A stretch of 64,000 bases of DNA from NCBI GenBank assembly GCA_914767715.1, contig OU612068.1:13020001-13084000 (forward strand), written 5' to 3'. The notes beneath the pieces are model-generated. The model was not told where the DNA came from and did not search any database. It saw only the letters and a program-made list of their open reading frames with translations. Origin of the DNA: Membranipora membranacea. Lineage: Eukaryota; Bryozoa; Gymnolaemata; Cheilostomatida; Membraniporidae. Shown here one piece after another: positions 24,701-38,006 of the stretch (positions are counted from its first letter, which is position 1; each line of letters opens with the position of its first letter). Both the position numbers and the translations under genes were made by a program.

Positions 24701-26815
24701 TGTTTATGACTTTCAGCGCCATGTCTTCTAGCTTCACTTTCCCCGGCAGCAGGCAGCAGAAATAAGCATCAGGACGCTGTCTCTTTACACACAGCTGGTT
24801 GCTTTAGGGCCGTTTTGTAGCCTGGAACTAAAATGTCAATCCCGTGTTAATTATCAACACATAGCTTGCAAATGTTCCGTTTCTCGCAAAAGGAGTGGTG
24901 ATAAAAAACTTCTGTAGCATCATTTTCTGAGTAATGATGTCAGTGTTATAGGCCCACAGCAGAGGCGATAAATAAATCAATTATATGAATATAACCTTGA
25001 CAGTCAGCGTTCCTTAGTAGGCTTTGATGTTTAATGTAAGTTATTACACATCATTAAATGTGTAAGCCAGGCCTTGATTAATTAATTTACACAACACTCA
25101 TCCCTTTTGTTTTACAACGAGTTGTGTAAGATGGCTGCAAGCCTGTGGCAGAATGAGAAAGCCGCTTCTTAATATTTAATTCACGATAGACTCTCAATAT
25201 TACAGACAACTGGTCACCACTAAATTAAATCTGCTTACTCACTTCACCATGCATCCAACTCTTCACCATCCAACTAAAAATAAAAATCCTGGTGGAGTCC
25301 AACAGGATATCATATTCCAAACACGTAGGTTCTCATTATAAAGCTAGACTATATCAATGAATTCTCTTTATAAAGTCCTACTATGCTAATGAAACAGTAG
25401 ACAGGATAAACACCATACCCTCACTACTGCCACATCAACAGAATTAGATGAGGAAGGAACACTTTTTGATTTCTCAACTGGCATGTTGCTATAAATAGAT
25501 CTGGATTAAAAGAAATTGCTAAACTGCACTAATGTTAATGAGATGTAGATGAAGTCTCTCTCATTTCCAGGGATCAGTGCATTGAGTTCAAAGGTTGCGC
25601 AATATTTTACCAATGTCTTATTAGCTATTTCGCACACAAAGACTAAAATTAACATTCAGATTATCTCAGATATTTTATGTAGATTGCAACTTGATATATT
25701 GCACTCTGGTGACCAGAGACTGGAGGATTGTGTCGGCCAGCAGACTGGCACAGTATCAGGAAATGAAAAGAAGAGACGTGGGACGGTCTTTCCTGGCTGG
25801 GGGGTGGGGTAGAAGAGTCAGGGGAATGGGCTCAGACTAGGGACCGGGACTTAAGGTTAATCTCGCAATGTCTTATAGGGAACAGCTGCAAATATTCGAT
25901 GCATGCACCAGAAAAGCAAAGTTTGTGCGATTACAATATATCATCTATGATCCCCTATTGTCTATAATTTAAAATTTAGAACACTAATTTCTGTGTAAAA
26001 TCCTGTTTGTGGTTGGGATGGTGTGAGTAGAGTTCCTTGGAGAATTGCGTGGGTAGGGATTTACCTCGGAAGACGTCCAAACGGTCGGAAGGAGAAACTT
26101 TCAGCACTTTTATGGCTCTCATTTCTCTATGTCTTATTTCTTTCAACATGGCCAATTTGTTGCTCCACCCTTCATTGAAAAGCTTATACCATCACAAGCT
26201 TGGAGTGAGACCTACGTCTCTATCATTAAGGGAAGAATAATTTTTAAGCAAATTCTTTTTTAAAGACTCCTTGGTTAAAAACTGATGCACAATTGCGTAC
26301 ATGGTCATTTCCACAATTTAATTGACACTGGAGACAGGATGAGTCAAGTCTCTAATTTTACCGAATGTCACTTGTATTCGTCCATCAATATCATAGAAAG
26401 AATATAAGATTGTCAAAAAATAAACAAACCATTAATGATGATAGTGTAATTAATGAAAATAACAAATTGGTGATTGGATGAAAAAACTACTGGTCCTCTT
26501 TGCGCGACATGACGCAGACGCTCTTTTATAGACAAATATAATAAAGGGGGCATCTTCGTCAAAAAATGTGCATAATGTAACAATAAATAAAGTGTTTTGA
26601 CATCTTCATAAGATGTCACTTTCAAGATATGAATACGAGAAAGTTGCGACATAGCGTTATGACATAACAATCATTGAATATATTCAATAGGGAGCATTAG
26701 TAACATGATTGCATGAAGTATAAAAAATAAAGAGGGCTTTATGAATGGAGGGGGGCAGGCTAATACATGAATCAGTGAGTTAATACTTCTCCTTGACAGA
26801 GCTCTAGCAGTGCCC
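21790..26815. other. Five-kilobase spacer between two minus-strand genes
   Basis: No convincing exon, tRNA or repeat array was found on either strand. It should contain the promoter of the membrane-protein gene near 21790-22100 and the 3' flank of the Cas gene at its other end. Short open frames here have no family signature. Confidence 0.5.
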
Positions 26816-26821
26816 TTTATT
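26816..26821 (-). promoter_or_regulatory. Poly(A) signal of the Cas-family gene
   Basis: AATAAA on the minus strand, about 205 bp after the stop codon at 27025, is the nearest standard signal to the 3' end of the Cas-family gene. Confidence 0.5.
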
Positions 26822-27024
26822 GTACTGTACAGTACCTATACAAGTTATACACTTGATATCAAGTTGGCTTAATACAAACTATTAGCCTATTATTTACTTA
26901 CAATAGAATCGCATATTGAGCACTAATCGGGTCATGAAAATGGTTTTGTCAAAGTTGCGATCGGTTGGATACAAAGCTGAATTCATGGACAGCTTTTGAT
27001 TCAAGCGCGCTGCCGTCAACTGAG

Positions 27025-30000
27025 TCAGGATTTGATAGCTGCAGCCTTTGAGGCCTGAGTTGATATGACATCATGGAATGCTATGGTTTGGCGCTGCACA
27101 GTCCCGATATTCTCCTTTAGTTTATTTAACGCTGCCGGTCGTGAAGCTGGCTCGGCTAGCGCAGCTTCTTTAGTGCACATGATAAAGTCTTTGAGTACAT
27201 TACACAGAGTGTTAGCATCTTCAGAGACTAAGCTCTGTACATTTGGTTGTCTGAGGGAACGGCTCAAGGTGTCCCCGATGTAGACAAGCTTGTGAGCTGA
27301 GGCTACTAGTAGTTTACTAACAGAAACCAGTGTCTGATTTGATTGGCCTGTCTCCACAACAGTCTGTAGTCTGAGAACGTGTCCTCTCACAGACTCACAT
27401 ATCGCCTGCACATGATGGGAATAATACTGCAGGTATTTACAGTCTTGTTCTGCGTGCGGGCTGATGGTAATAGCAGAGGGAGAGGACTGCGGCGGGTTGG
27501 GTGCGGGCTCCTCGACACGCACCTCGATATCACAGTAATCATACTCGTTATAGTCTATTGTATGTGGACCTACAGGGGAGTCCACTCTGTCTAAACTAGC
27601 ACCCCTCACTTCAGATAACCTCCCTGCAAATAAATAAAGACAATAGTGAGGTTAACAGACAATAATACTTGAGAAGCGGAGCACTCATTATCACAACACA
27701 CCGCTATCTACCATCTCCACAGTGCCAACAAAAGGCAGGAAGCGATTGTTTTAAGAATATGAATAATTTACAAGCTTGTTTTGATTGATAAGTATCTTGA
27801 CACACTAAGATGTCACCTTAACACATCATAAATCACAAGAGAGGTCTGCCCTGCTGATACAAAGCTAGGATACACTGCCGAATCCAGCGCCAACGCTAGC
27901 TCATATCTAATGACACAGGCAACGCCAAGCTATGAAACATTGATAATAGTAAGTGTTGCTCAATTCGGGTGATTGCTGATTGATGTCATTAAACCCATAG
28001 TTATAAGATTGCAGATTACATGATTACAGCTTAGCATGCTCAACTGACTGTAGCAATGTCAACAAATTACTCCCTTACTGACCCTGTCCCTAGCTACCGC
28101 CATCAAACAAGTAATGGCGTTACATCAAACACCTCCTACCCTATGGTTGTCTGATATTACATGGCTAGGCCGTGAGACGCCAGGGCTCACTGTTCAGACC
28201 TTGTATTGGCTACTGTGTGCAGGTGGCTGATCAGTGAGATTGTTATCAATATTCTGTCACAATTTAACTGATGTACCTGCGCCAGTTCAGGTAATCTGTC
28301 AGATGTCTAATAATAATGCATGAGAAAAGTGTCATCCCTGGACAGTTGATTTGAAACATACGTCTCAGCCGAGATAGATAAATAACTGACACTGTCCAAA
28401 CAGTGTCAAACCCGAAAAACTCCTGACAAAAAAACGCCGAAACTTTTAGGTCACGAAATCATTACAAGGACGATAATCGAATAGTCACGAGAGATCATCA
28501 TCTCGAATAGCAGGTACATTCCATTCATTTAGCCCTGATCGACAGTTACAAAGATTGGAATTTCAGGTATCTTATGACTGGGAGATCACTGAGCTAGATT
28601 TGGATCCTGGTATTATTAGCACTGTCACATGTTTCGTGCCACTCAGCGAATCACTAGGTTACCAGTCAGTTGGTTTAGCCTTTAACCATCGCTTCCAGCT
28701 TAACCCAGTAGGAAAGTAATTATTAGCTGATGACTAATAATACTGCTACCATTAATTTTGCATGTTATTATTGACCAAAAACTAATTTGCAGTTTGTCAT
28801 TAACTGTTACTTATCAGTGTTATGTGTTTGTGATTCATTGAAGTCTTATTTTTGAATCCAAGTATCACCATATACAGCCTGGAGTGCTAACCATCATCAT
28901 GATAACATACTTTGAGTCATTTGATGAGGTGTTTGATGGCAAGACCAGGTTTGTGGTGGTACTGTCGGGAGAAATTCAGATCTGAGCGAATCATATTTTA
29001 TGGCTGAAAATGCTGACCAATCATGTCTACCGTATCATTGACGTTATTGCGAGTAGCGAATGACAAACCCAGATATATCCGCCAGTGACATCATGTGATA
29101 TCTTAGATAACAGTTGAAATTTCAAATGGCTAATAATAATCATTGTTTTTGGACAAATATTGTGAAACTGGCGGCGCAGCATAATATTTTGATACCTGCA
29201 TGTATAAGGAATCTTATCTCTAAGTTCCGTGTATAAATGAATCAACAGCAACCAACAGTGATACTGTGCTCTTAGGTTACACTTATGATAATTCTTGAGA
29301 AATTCCCTAAATTCTTGTTTGCTTATGTATTACAGTAATTTCCTGAGCTGACAGGTGACTTGAGTAACATAGCTATGATTATCGATTTGATGATATACCG
29401 GTATATGTAAATATCGATGTGAAGTCAAGTGTGTTTGAAATTATTTCTTCCCTTCATTAATCCTAACTGTTGTGACGCATGTTAGCTTTCCATAAGAACT
29501 TTTTTTCAAATAGTCAAGGAAGCAAAAAATGATTCTAAAGATGATTTAATTCAATCATGCCTTAGTTTTACGGTCACCACGGCAACTCATATGCGATCTG
29601 CCAAATGTTTGACTATTTCTGGACACCGCCACAGGAAGTCGTGCCTCGACATAACCACAACTATCCTTTGTTGCGTTCAATCCCATGAGCCTCTATATAC
29701 CTCGGGCTGTTATATAGTCTCGCATGTCTGAGGTCTAAATCTAAGTCACTTCCCACTACCTAGGACCACATTCACAGCTGTTTTCAAAGGCAATGTGTGA
29801 CACTTTGTTACCAACAGGGACATAATCCCCAAGCCTCCCAGCAAGTAAACAAAAACTACCTGTGGCGGAAAATTCTACAGTTTGTCCTTGTCATGTTAAC
29901 ATAGCAAACCATAGACTTAATAATTTATTCTGAAGTCTATGTAGCAAACTAAGTTTGTATCATAATGATCACTTTACTTACCTGAGGAGGAGTTGTTGGG

Positions 30001-33000
30001 TATAAACAGTAGCCTGCTGTTGCCGTGTATAACTGAGGCTACTCTGCTGACATTCTCCCCAACTTCTCGGGCTACAGAGACAAGCTTCACCAAGTCGTTT
30101 CCTTCTGTGCCCTGGTACGAGTCCTCCAATTTAGCGAGATGCCACTTAATACTGCTAAGAGCCTAATAAAAAAAAAGTAAATAAATATAAAATGGTTTGT
30201 GACAGAAGCTGTAGGGATTGATCCCGGCCTCACAGGTGTCTTGTAGTGAGGATGTTGATTTGGTTCTCGATAAGTGACTTGTCTGCTCGATCTCAAGAAG
30301 CACCTAACTGACCTGGTGAACTTCTAACAAGCTAACTCCAGTGACATATGACATATGTTTGATATCAACGCAAGCATCAGATCAGCTTCTACAGATCAGT
30401 ACCAGGTTTTTGAAGTAACCGTCTTAGTTTAGAATTTGTGGTTGAGACAGACTGTTATCACACGGGAGGCTGATAGATCTAACATGAACATGAGATACCG
30501 TGATATTAGCTTGAAACCAAAGCTGGAAATTCAACACTTCACACAATATTCAATGGTGTGGTGGGGTAATCGATCGACGCCTCTAGGCCCGCATCTTCGC
30601 ACATCAGAGGGCATAGAATTCCGTGTATTCTCAAATTAATTTTGTGATGATTAAGGCGTTTGAAATTAACACATGATCATGCTGGCACCCTTGCAATGTT
30701 ACATTCAATTGACACGATTTCATGAGCCCAGGGTATCAAACTTTATCATTGCAGCTACTTTTCTCACCTTCATCGAGCCGTTGACGATATCTAGCTTCAA
30801 TTTCAGAGGGTTGAGTGCTTGTATGAGCCTCTGTTTGATAGTTTGGTCCTTGAGTGAGATCGAATTAACTAAAGCACCAGCTCCAAAGTCATAAAACTCT
30901 TGAAGGGTGGTCTGCAGACCCACGCATGCCATCTTCAAGTCATAAAGAACTGACTCTAAGTTAGCCCTAGCTCTCCATTTTGCATGCACAAAACTAAGGA
31001 GGCGTCCTGTCGACGTCTCAACATGCTGCTGTAGTTTGACAATTATTTCCATAGCCTCTTCCAAACCCAAAGTTAATTTTTCCACATTGTCCAGATCTAG
31101 TGACTGGAAGCCATTGACCAGATGGTTAGTGTTTCTCAGAGGCAGGACGTCATATAAATTAGCAGTCTCCTGTGAGGCTGGTCGGGTGCTCGACCCACTG
31201 TTCAGAGTGGTGCTTGACCCGGAACTAGGTCTATGTACGCTGATATGAGATGATACTGGGTGATCATATACATCAAAGTCTTTAGAAGGCGAGGTGTGAA
31301 TACCAGACAGTCTTGCGTTATCGTACACCCCAGAGTCTCGACTCTCATACTCTCGCAGAGTTTCGCGTATTGTTTTTGGCACATCGTATAGCCCTGCGTC
31401 TGCACCAGCAGGTTGAATGTCATACTTAGAGGGGGATTGTCTGACTCGAATAGAGGTCGGAGTATCGTACACATCTAACATCTCCATACTGTTACGAGAA
31501 TAGTCACAAACACTCGACCCGGGTGGGCTGGATGTGTTTGACATCATAGATGACCTGTTACTACGCATGTCTACAGCGCTATCTCCAGACTTATAGATGG
31601 GTGACATTGGTCCGCTGCTCTTTCGCTGACTTGACAGGCTGCCTGCTAGACCAGCAGCAGTAACCTGCAGCGCCTTCATATGACTAGGGGGAGTGTCATA
31701 CACATTATCAGCGGGTGGCAGCGGTGTCTGTCGCACTTGGTTTTGATGTATTCTGGTTTTCTCCAATGACTTGGGGATGTCATATACCAGTTCTCTTATA
31801 GGTTGTTGTTTAGCTGGAGAGGCTTGACCGGGCACGGGTGGCAGTTTCCTATTAGCTGGGTCACTTTTTGGTACATCATAATCAACTCCTCCGCCCTACG
31901 AAGTAAAATGAAGGGTTAGTCAGTCATTGTTACCATAACACCAGTGAGTTCGGTTATCTTATCATTCCATGAAACCATGAAGGACTTAGTTATAGCATTC
32001 CTATTTGATAAACACACTACGCTGGGTCTGCTGATACAAAGCTGTTCAAATATTGATAGGAAAACTAAGTACCCAAACCAATCCCTCCCAACTGCACAAT
32101 CATCATATGCAGCTGTGTGCCGGGCGCTCCAGTCTAAACTTGAGCCATTCAGCCCATTCAGAAATGGATAAGACAGGAAAAAATTAGTGCACAATTGGGT
32201 AACCTAGTAAATCTTACATCATGACAAGGCAAACTTTGACATATCTTATGCAATTTGCTGACATCATATTTATGTCTGTGTGAATCAAATCAGAAACCCA
32301 ATCTCCATTCTTAAACCCAACTTCCGAAGTCAGTGACATTTCAAAGCCATGTTCAACTACAATGTGATTAGGCAGGTTATCACACACAAGTAAATGGTAT
32401 TTGCTTTATTTTTACAAATTGAATGCTGACATACAATTTTAAATACCAGTCGGTAGCCCTTTTTAACCCTGATAATCCTCCCCATATCAGACTTGTCACA
32501 GCTGACTTAAATAACCCAAAAACCCTTCAGTATGCTTCTGATGGGAAGGGGCGCGAACTAGCGAACCTCAACTTACTGACAGCATAGCCTTAGCTGTCCA
32601 ACTTACATCTGATATGGAGGATTCAGGGCTTGTGCTGAATCTGAGAGCACTTTCATAGTACATGCCAGCTAGCAGTGTCACTCTGTTAGCTGGTACGATA
32701 CCCTGTCTACCTCTAAAGCTACACAACCACCAGCCATCCAGGTTCTCAAACTTCTACAATAACACAAAACATAGCCAAGTTAAACTTCAACTTGTATCAA
32801 AAAATATACACAAGCTGGCATAGTCAGGCTGTTAGATACAAAGTAAATGGATCTATGGCCTTATTATAGCTTTGGAATGTTTGGTGTTTCCCTGAAAAAA
32901 CAGGCTGTCAATGTGTTGACAACGGGCAGGCTGCTGTTTTAACCTCGTAGTCTAAACAAACCTCATCACAAGCCCTGCATCTGAATGGAGGCTGATGATG

Positions 33001-33781
33001 TAATTCCGATGATTGGCTGTTTACATACTTGGCAGCACATCACAGGGGAAAAAATGTGATTGAGGATATAAACCAGCCATTCAGAGATTTTTAAACAGTT
33101 CATAAACATGTCAGATTGACACCTCGGCCAGAGATGAGCAAAAAATTAACTCAACTCAGACGTGGTATGAGATTTTAGTAGTGTCCCCCAGTATAAAAAG
33201 ATGGGTCCTAGATAAGAAGTCAGCCCAAGTAAAGTCTTAAATAGTGAGACCAGGATTTGGACTATTATACAGTGGAAGTTTACAGGGGTAGCACCTAAAG
33301 TAAACCTAGCTAAATAGTGAGACCAGGATTTGGACTATTATACAGTGGAAGTTTACAGGGGTAGCACCTAAAGTAAACCTAGCTAAATAGTGAAACCAGG
33401 ATTTGGACTTTATCATGACCTGGAAGTTGGTCGAGGTGGCCCTAATTGAATTCTGTACCAGCAGTTTGTATATCCAACGGGCCTGATGGGTGGGGCTGAA
33501 CATAAGAGTTCAGTCTGAGTAATGTCCTAAATAGTATCCAGGATTTAGGATTTCTAAATAGCAACCAGGAGTAAGTTCATCGGATGGCCCTCAAGTAAAC
33601 TGAGAAATTCTATACAGGCAGTATATATATCTGGTAGACCTAATGGGTGGGGCTGAATTTAGCACAGGGTCTTACATTACCGTACCTGGTCTATTACGGT
33701 GAGTACGTCGCCTCTCCTGAAGGCAAGCTCATCCGGAGACTCGGCTAAATTATCATACTTTGCTCGAGCTAAACTACACAT
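27025..33781 (-). CDS. p130CAS: Cas-family (p130Cas/BCAR1-like) focal adhesion adaptor
   Basis: Five coding exons join in phase to 716 residues: 33781-33686, 32753-32607, 31895-30768, 30162-29982 and 27623-27025. The SH3 domain is split over exons 1-2 (KYDNLAESPDELAFRRGD; LDGWWLCSFRGRQGIVP) and is nearly that of vertebrate Cas proteins. Exon 3 carries the substrate region with six YxxP sites (YDVP, YDIP, YDTP twice, YDVP, YDHP) that would bind Crk SH2 once phosphorylated, plus weakened YDNA, YDIQ and YDVL sites. A serine-rich helical bundle spans about 305-500. YDYCDI near 545-550 stands where vertebrate Cas has the Src-binding YDYVHL. The FAT-like C-terminal domain covers about 575-716. The protein acts at integrin adhesions downstream of FAK and Src. 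The first ATG directly follows a splice acceptor with a weak start context, so an upstream leader exon probably exists. Intron 4 is 2.4 kb. Confidence 0.95.
33170..33670. repeat. 73-bp minisatellite in first intron of the Cas gene
   Basis: Two nearly identical 73-bp copies start at 33238 and 33311 (TAAATAGTGAGACCAGGATT), a third diverged copy starts at 33384, and weaker relatives continue to about 33660 (TAAATAGTATCCAGGATT, GATGGGTGGGGCTGAACA / AATGGGTGGGGCTGAATT). The intact spacing shows recent tandem duplication inside an older decayed array. Confidence 0.88.
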
Positions 33782-36700
33782 CTGTAAAACATAGAACTCA
33801 ACTTTAAACATGTGTGTGGTTATGTGGTAAGGTGTAAAGTTGTAAAGACTGTGATATGACAGATGTTTGTTACAGCTAGAGCAATAAAGTAAAGAGGAAA
33901 CATAAGGAAGATATCATGAACATGAATAACTTTGCATATCGATACAAATAAACAACGCAGAGTTGGTGTCAGTATACAACTAGAATGCCAGAAACAAGAT
34001 TGTGGTGTCAAATTAATAGCTCTATCAAATGGAATGGTTATTGGTCAGAAGATTTGCCAATGATCAAGAGGCAGCAGCATTTTATTGGCAGCATTGAATG
34101 AGACGGTGTACTCAACCTTTCACTATTTATTGGATAAATAATATTAATTACCAACAATTACAATAAGCATCTTCTGCATTCAAAACAATGCTTTAATTAG
34201 TGAGGATTAAACCGGAACAATGTCATAACAATAATGAATTATACTTAATTTCATACTATTATAAGTAAAGTGAGCAGCCATGAAAAGAGTGAGCGGAAGT
34301 TATGCCCTTTGCAGACAGAAAGCAACAATTTCACCCAGCGGGTAAATAACTTCAATTCAAGTTCAGGCATAATTCCCAACAGTAGAACTGCAGCGTACTT
34401 TGAACATTACACAAATAAGTAGTACCCTTACGAATTCCTGTATTATGAATCATTAGGTTTGAATGGCTCCTGTGTTTATGTAATCGTTCTGTGGAACAAA
34501 TGAGCTAAACGCTGTTTGTTTGAAAGCAAAGATACTAAGTTATTGGGAACGCTGGGGTATGAGATTTCATTGTTTTCCCACAGCTACACTTGTTTCCATC
34601 TTGGTTAGCGGCGATATATGAAAACAGCACTTTTACTGCTAAGCAAATAACAGGCGACAAATTCCTCAACTTTCTCTTGATTGTACTCTCATATCAATCA
34701 TCAGACTAGAGGCATTTCATTTAATATCTAGCTAGGAGCAAAAATCTCGATAAACCACTGGCTTTGAAAATTATAGCCCTTCAACCAACTGGTAACAATC
34801 AATCAGTGGAACTCTAAAATAGTGGTCTGTAGCCCACAGCTAAGTAAACAATACTTAGTTATCTGAAACATTCACTGTCATGATAAACTTTCACAAATCA
34901 CACTCAAACAGGGCCCAACCACAGGTCAAAACTCAAAACAAACTAGTATCAAAACAACCCTGCTAATCAATGGCCCTATGATCATATGACTCAAAAAATG
35001 AATCCTGAATCATTAATTGATCACATACGTTTACGATGTTGCAAGCGAGCATTGCTTCAACACAAAACACCTGAAATGGTCAATTAATTGAGCAAAAGGC
35101 AGCACAAATACTTCACAAAAAGAAATTCCTTCTGTGAAATGAGGGGATAAGAGGCATGAGAAACACAGAGAGAAAATAATATTAAGTAGGAGAAAGACAA
35201 TATACTTGACACCAGTCAGGCACCAAACAGTAAAATACTGTATTCATCATCGAGACAATAAAAACATTCCGTTATTAAGATCTATTGAAAAATCATGCAT
35301 CGAGAGAAAAAAGTTAGCAAGCATGTAGACTAGACTACTTCTTGTTAACACAGCTTATTCTACATTGTCCGAGTCGATAGAGAATATTTTTGTAAAACTA
35401 AACTGAATCATCTTGCACTCAGCAATAATCAAGAAGTTCAGAGACTAGTGTTGTGAGAGGCATTGAAATCCAGGACAATGAAAATATCCAATGATGACAA
35501 AAGAGGACCACTATTATTGCAGCATCCATTGAATACTAGTGCAGTGCAGGCTGCATTCAAAAGCATCTCGGCCAATTCCCAGAGCAAAGCAAAACTTCAG
35601 ACAATCTTAATCGGAATAACAAAACCTAGACTTTCTGGGAGGTATGATCAAGGCTTTTACATTATAGAGTATCAATTGCCTCTGCAATAGCGTTTTAGTT
35701 TACAGACACTCAAGTTTTATTTAATACCCTGTTCCAATTTCTCAGTTTAAGCACCTCTCATCATAGACTTTGTGTACACTCAGCAAATATAACCCTCAGC
35801 AAAACTAACCATAATCCTATACAACAGGAATAACAATATAATTTGATTTTCATCTGACAAAAATTAAGACATTGGCCAAACCAAACTACAATAGATGTTC
35901 GATACCAGAAATAAATTGATGACCAAATAAGGTAAATTTTCATACTGTGAGGCTGGTAGCTCTACCCTAGTGTTGCCTAAACCTCAAAGGAGAAAGCCAA
36001 AATACTAGCAGCTCAATTAACATGTTTTTGGTTTCAATAAATGGATCAATCACCCTATCATAACAACATAAAATAACGGCTAGTTCAGAGATGAGTCTGT
36101 CGTTTTCAAATCTTACATCCTTTTGATGCTGATGGGAGGTTAAAAGCTTTACAGCAAAAGTCAATCAGATCAATTCAATATTCATTATACTTTTTGGAGT
36201 CATATGTTTCAGTTTCAACCAAAATTAGCACTATCGTGCTAGCTCTTTTTATGGTAACAGGAGAGAGGCTTTCGATCAAGCTGCTGCTAATTAGTGAATG
36301 TTGAATTTTAACTAAAATTAACTTCAGGTAGGCCTTACATTCAGAATCATAGTCAATTGGACACAATATTGGGTGGCGTATATCGCTGACCACCGCTGTT
36401 GACAAGAGCGAAAGGCATGAAGGAATACGTCAAATCCAACGGACTTGAATGTCAAGTTTGCTATGACAAGGTCTTGGGATAAAATTAGGATTTTTGTTCC
36501 ATAAATAAAGATTACCTCAGTGGCCAAAACTGTTTGATGTGAATATGGAGGTGAGGGAGATGATTTCAATTTGACTTAAGTTAATGGGAGAGATTTTTAG
36601 CACTTTCAGATTGACTGTGTTAATTATTTTATATATTCAATTAATCTATCTCCCCTCTATCTCTCTGTCACTGACTAACTTTTTACAGTTACATTCCTCT

Positions 36701-37924
36701 ATTTATGATTTGTTGTGCACCTGCCAGAAGCAACTCAATAAGCTTTAAGTGCAGTGAATAGATAGCCAGACATAAAATAGACATGATTTATTTAAAAACT
36801 ACCAACCTTTGCCATGCTATTGCTGATACCTTGATCTCCTTGGGCATATGATAACATTGTTTGATAGGCTGTTAGCTATAGCTGAAATTAAGAGTTGATC
36901 ACAGTATTATCCACAGAAGAAAGTTATCCCACTCTTACATAATCCCTCAGCTGCGGTCATAGAATATTGGCTCTGTACTTCACAACCTTACAACCTAACA
37001 CAACCAGTCTCAGCAAAGATTGTCATGAAAATGATTGTTGATATTGCAGTGATTCTGAAATGACTTACTAGCTAGATGTATGGGAAGGGCTGATTTTCCC
37101 CGAATAATCTTTTTTGTTCAACCGGAAACAGCTAAAAGGCTAAAATTCACACAGACAATGATATTTGAGGATATTATTCACAATGTAGATGGATATCAAT
37201 ATAGTTGTCAGTTGTAGATCTATCGGTGAATGAAAAAAGTCTTGATATGAGAAGCTCAATCCATTGATTTAGGCTCACAATTACTCTCAGGACACAGCTA
37301 TTTTGATATTGCTCTTGAGATATTTTCAGCTTTCCTGGTGGTATAGGAGTGACAGTGCACAGTCTTGCTGAGATAGCAGATTTCGTCATTTAGAGCAAGC
37401 TATCATAGGCTATCCTCCTGTCAACTCACTCTCGTGTCAGACCAGAGCCTAGAGGGGGCAGGCTAAGGTTAGTCACAACAAGCAATCAATGAACTTCATT
37501 GCTGAACTGGAAGAATCAGTGAGCATAAATAAAGAGAAGACCTTGATTGATGATAATTGCTGATATTGAGTTTGACTGTAAGCAGCAAATTCAAACCAAC
37601 CAACTTGCAGTTAGAGTTACAACAAGATAGATGACTCCTTGGAGAGACTGATTATTTATTAGGCCTAAGCTCAACTCAACTGAAATTGGGAGGCTGATAA
37701 TTGCTCCCACCCTCTAAAATATTATGTGTTGATCACTCACGATCTTTCTTTGGGAACAAGCCAATAAGCAGCCATGCAAGAATGGGAAGGCCTATTTGTG
37801 ACTTGAGAGTCAGGCACTCCATGCCGCCCTATTTCAACATTGAAAACCTTTTTAATTTGGTACTTTTATCCTGTGCCAATGCACCACAAGCTTCATATAC
37901 CATTACACCATATATATGTATACC
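33782..37924. other. Divergent spacer between Cas and INTS13 genes
   Basis: About 4.1 kb with no supported exon. It should hold the promoters of both genes and the missing 5' leader exon of the Cas gene, none of which I can place. Composition is AT-rich throughout. Confidence 0.5.
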
Positions 37925-37968
37925 CATAGGCATCTGGAGTTACAAGCATGTAAGTCCAGATGCCTATG
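37925..37968. repeat. Perfect 14-bp hairpin just upstream of INTS13 start
   Basis: Arms CATAGGCATCTGGA (37925-37938) and its exact reverse complement (37955-37968) flank a 16-bp loop. The hairpin ends 38 bp before the INTS13 start codon, so it would lie in the promoter or the 5' leader of the mRNA. Confidence 0.75.
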
Positions 37969-38006
37969 TTTATACCCTCCTGTTTGTTCAAAGGTTGCTT
38001 GCCAGA

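Noticed and set aside
22916-25812. Several short open frames in the 5 kb spacer
   Set aside because: None has a recognisable domain, neighbouring compatible exon or promoter; they are at the length expected by chance.
33238-33456. CRISPR-like repeat array
   Set aside because: The 73-bp units are directly adjacent without spacers, in an animal intron; it is a minisatellite.
37701-38006. N-terminal extension of INTS13 by about 100 residues
   Set aside because: The frame is open, but the family starts with a short leader directly before KTVFVLDH, the ATG at 38007 has a good context, and the extension has no similarity to Integrator proteins.
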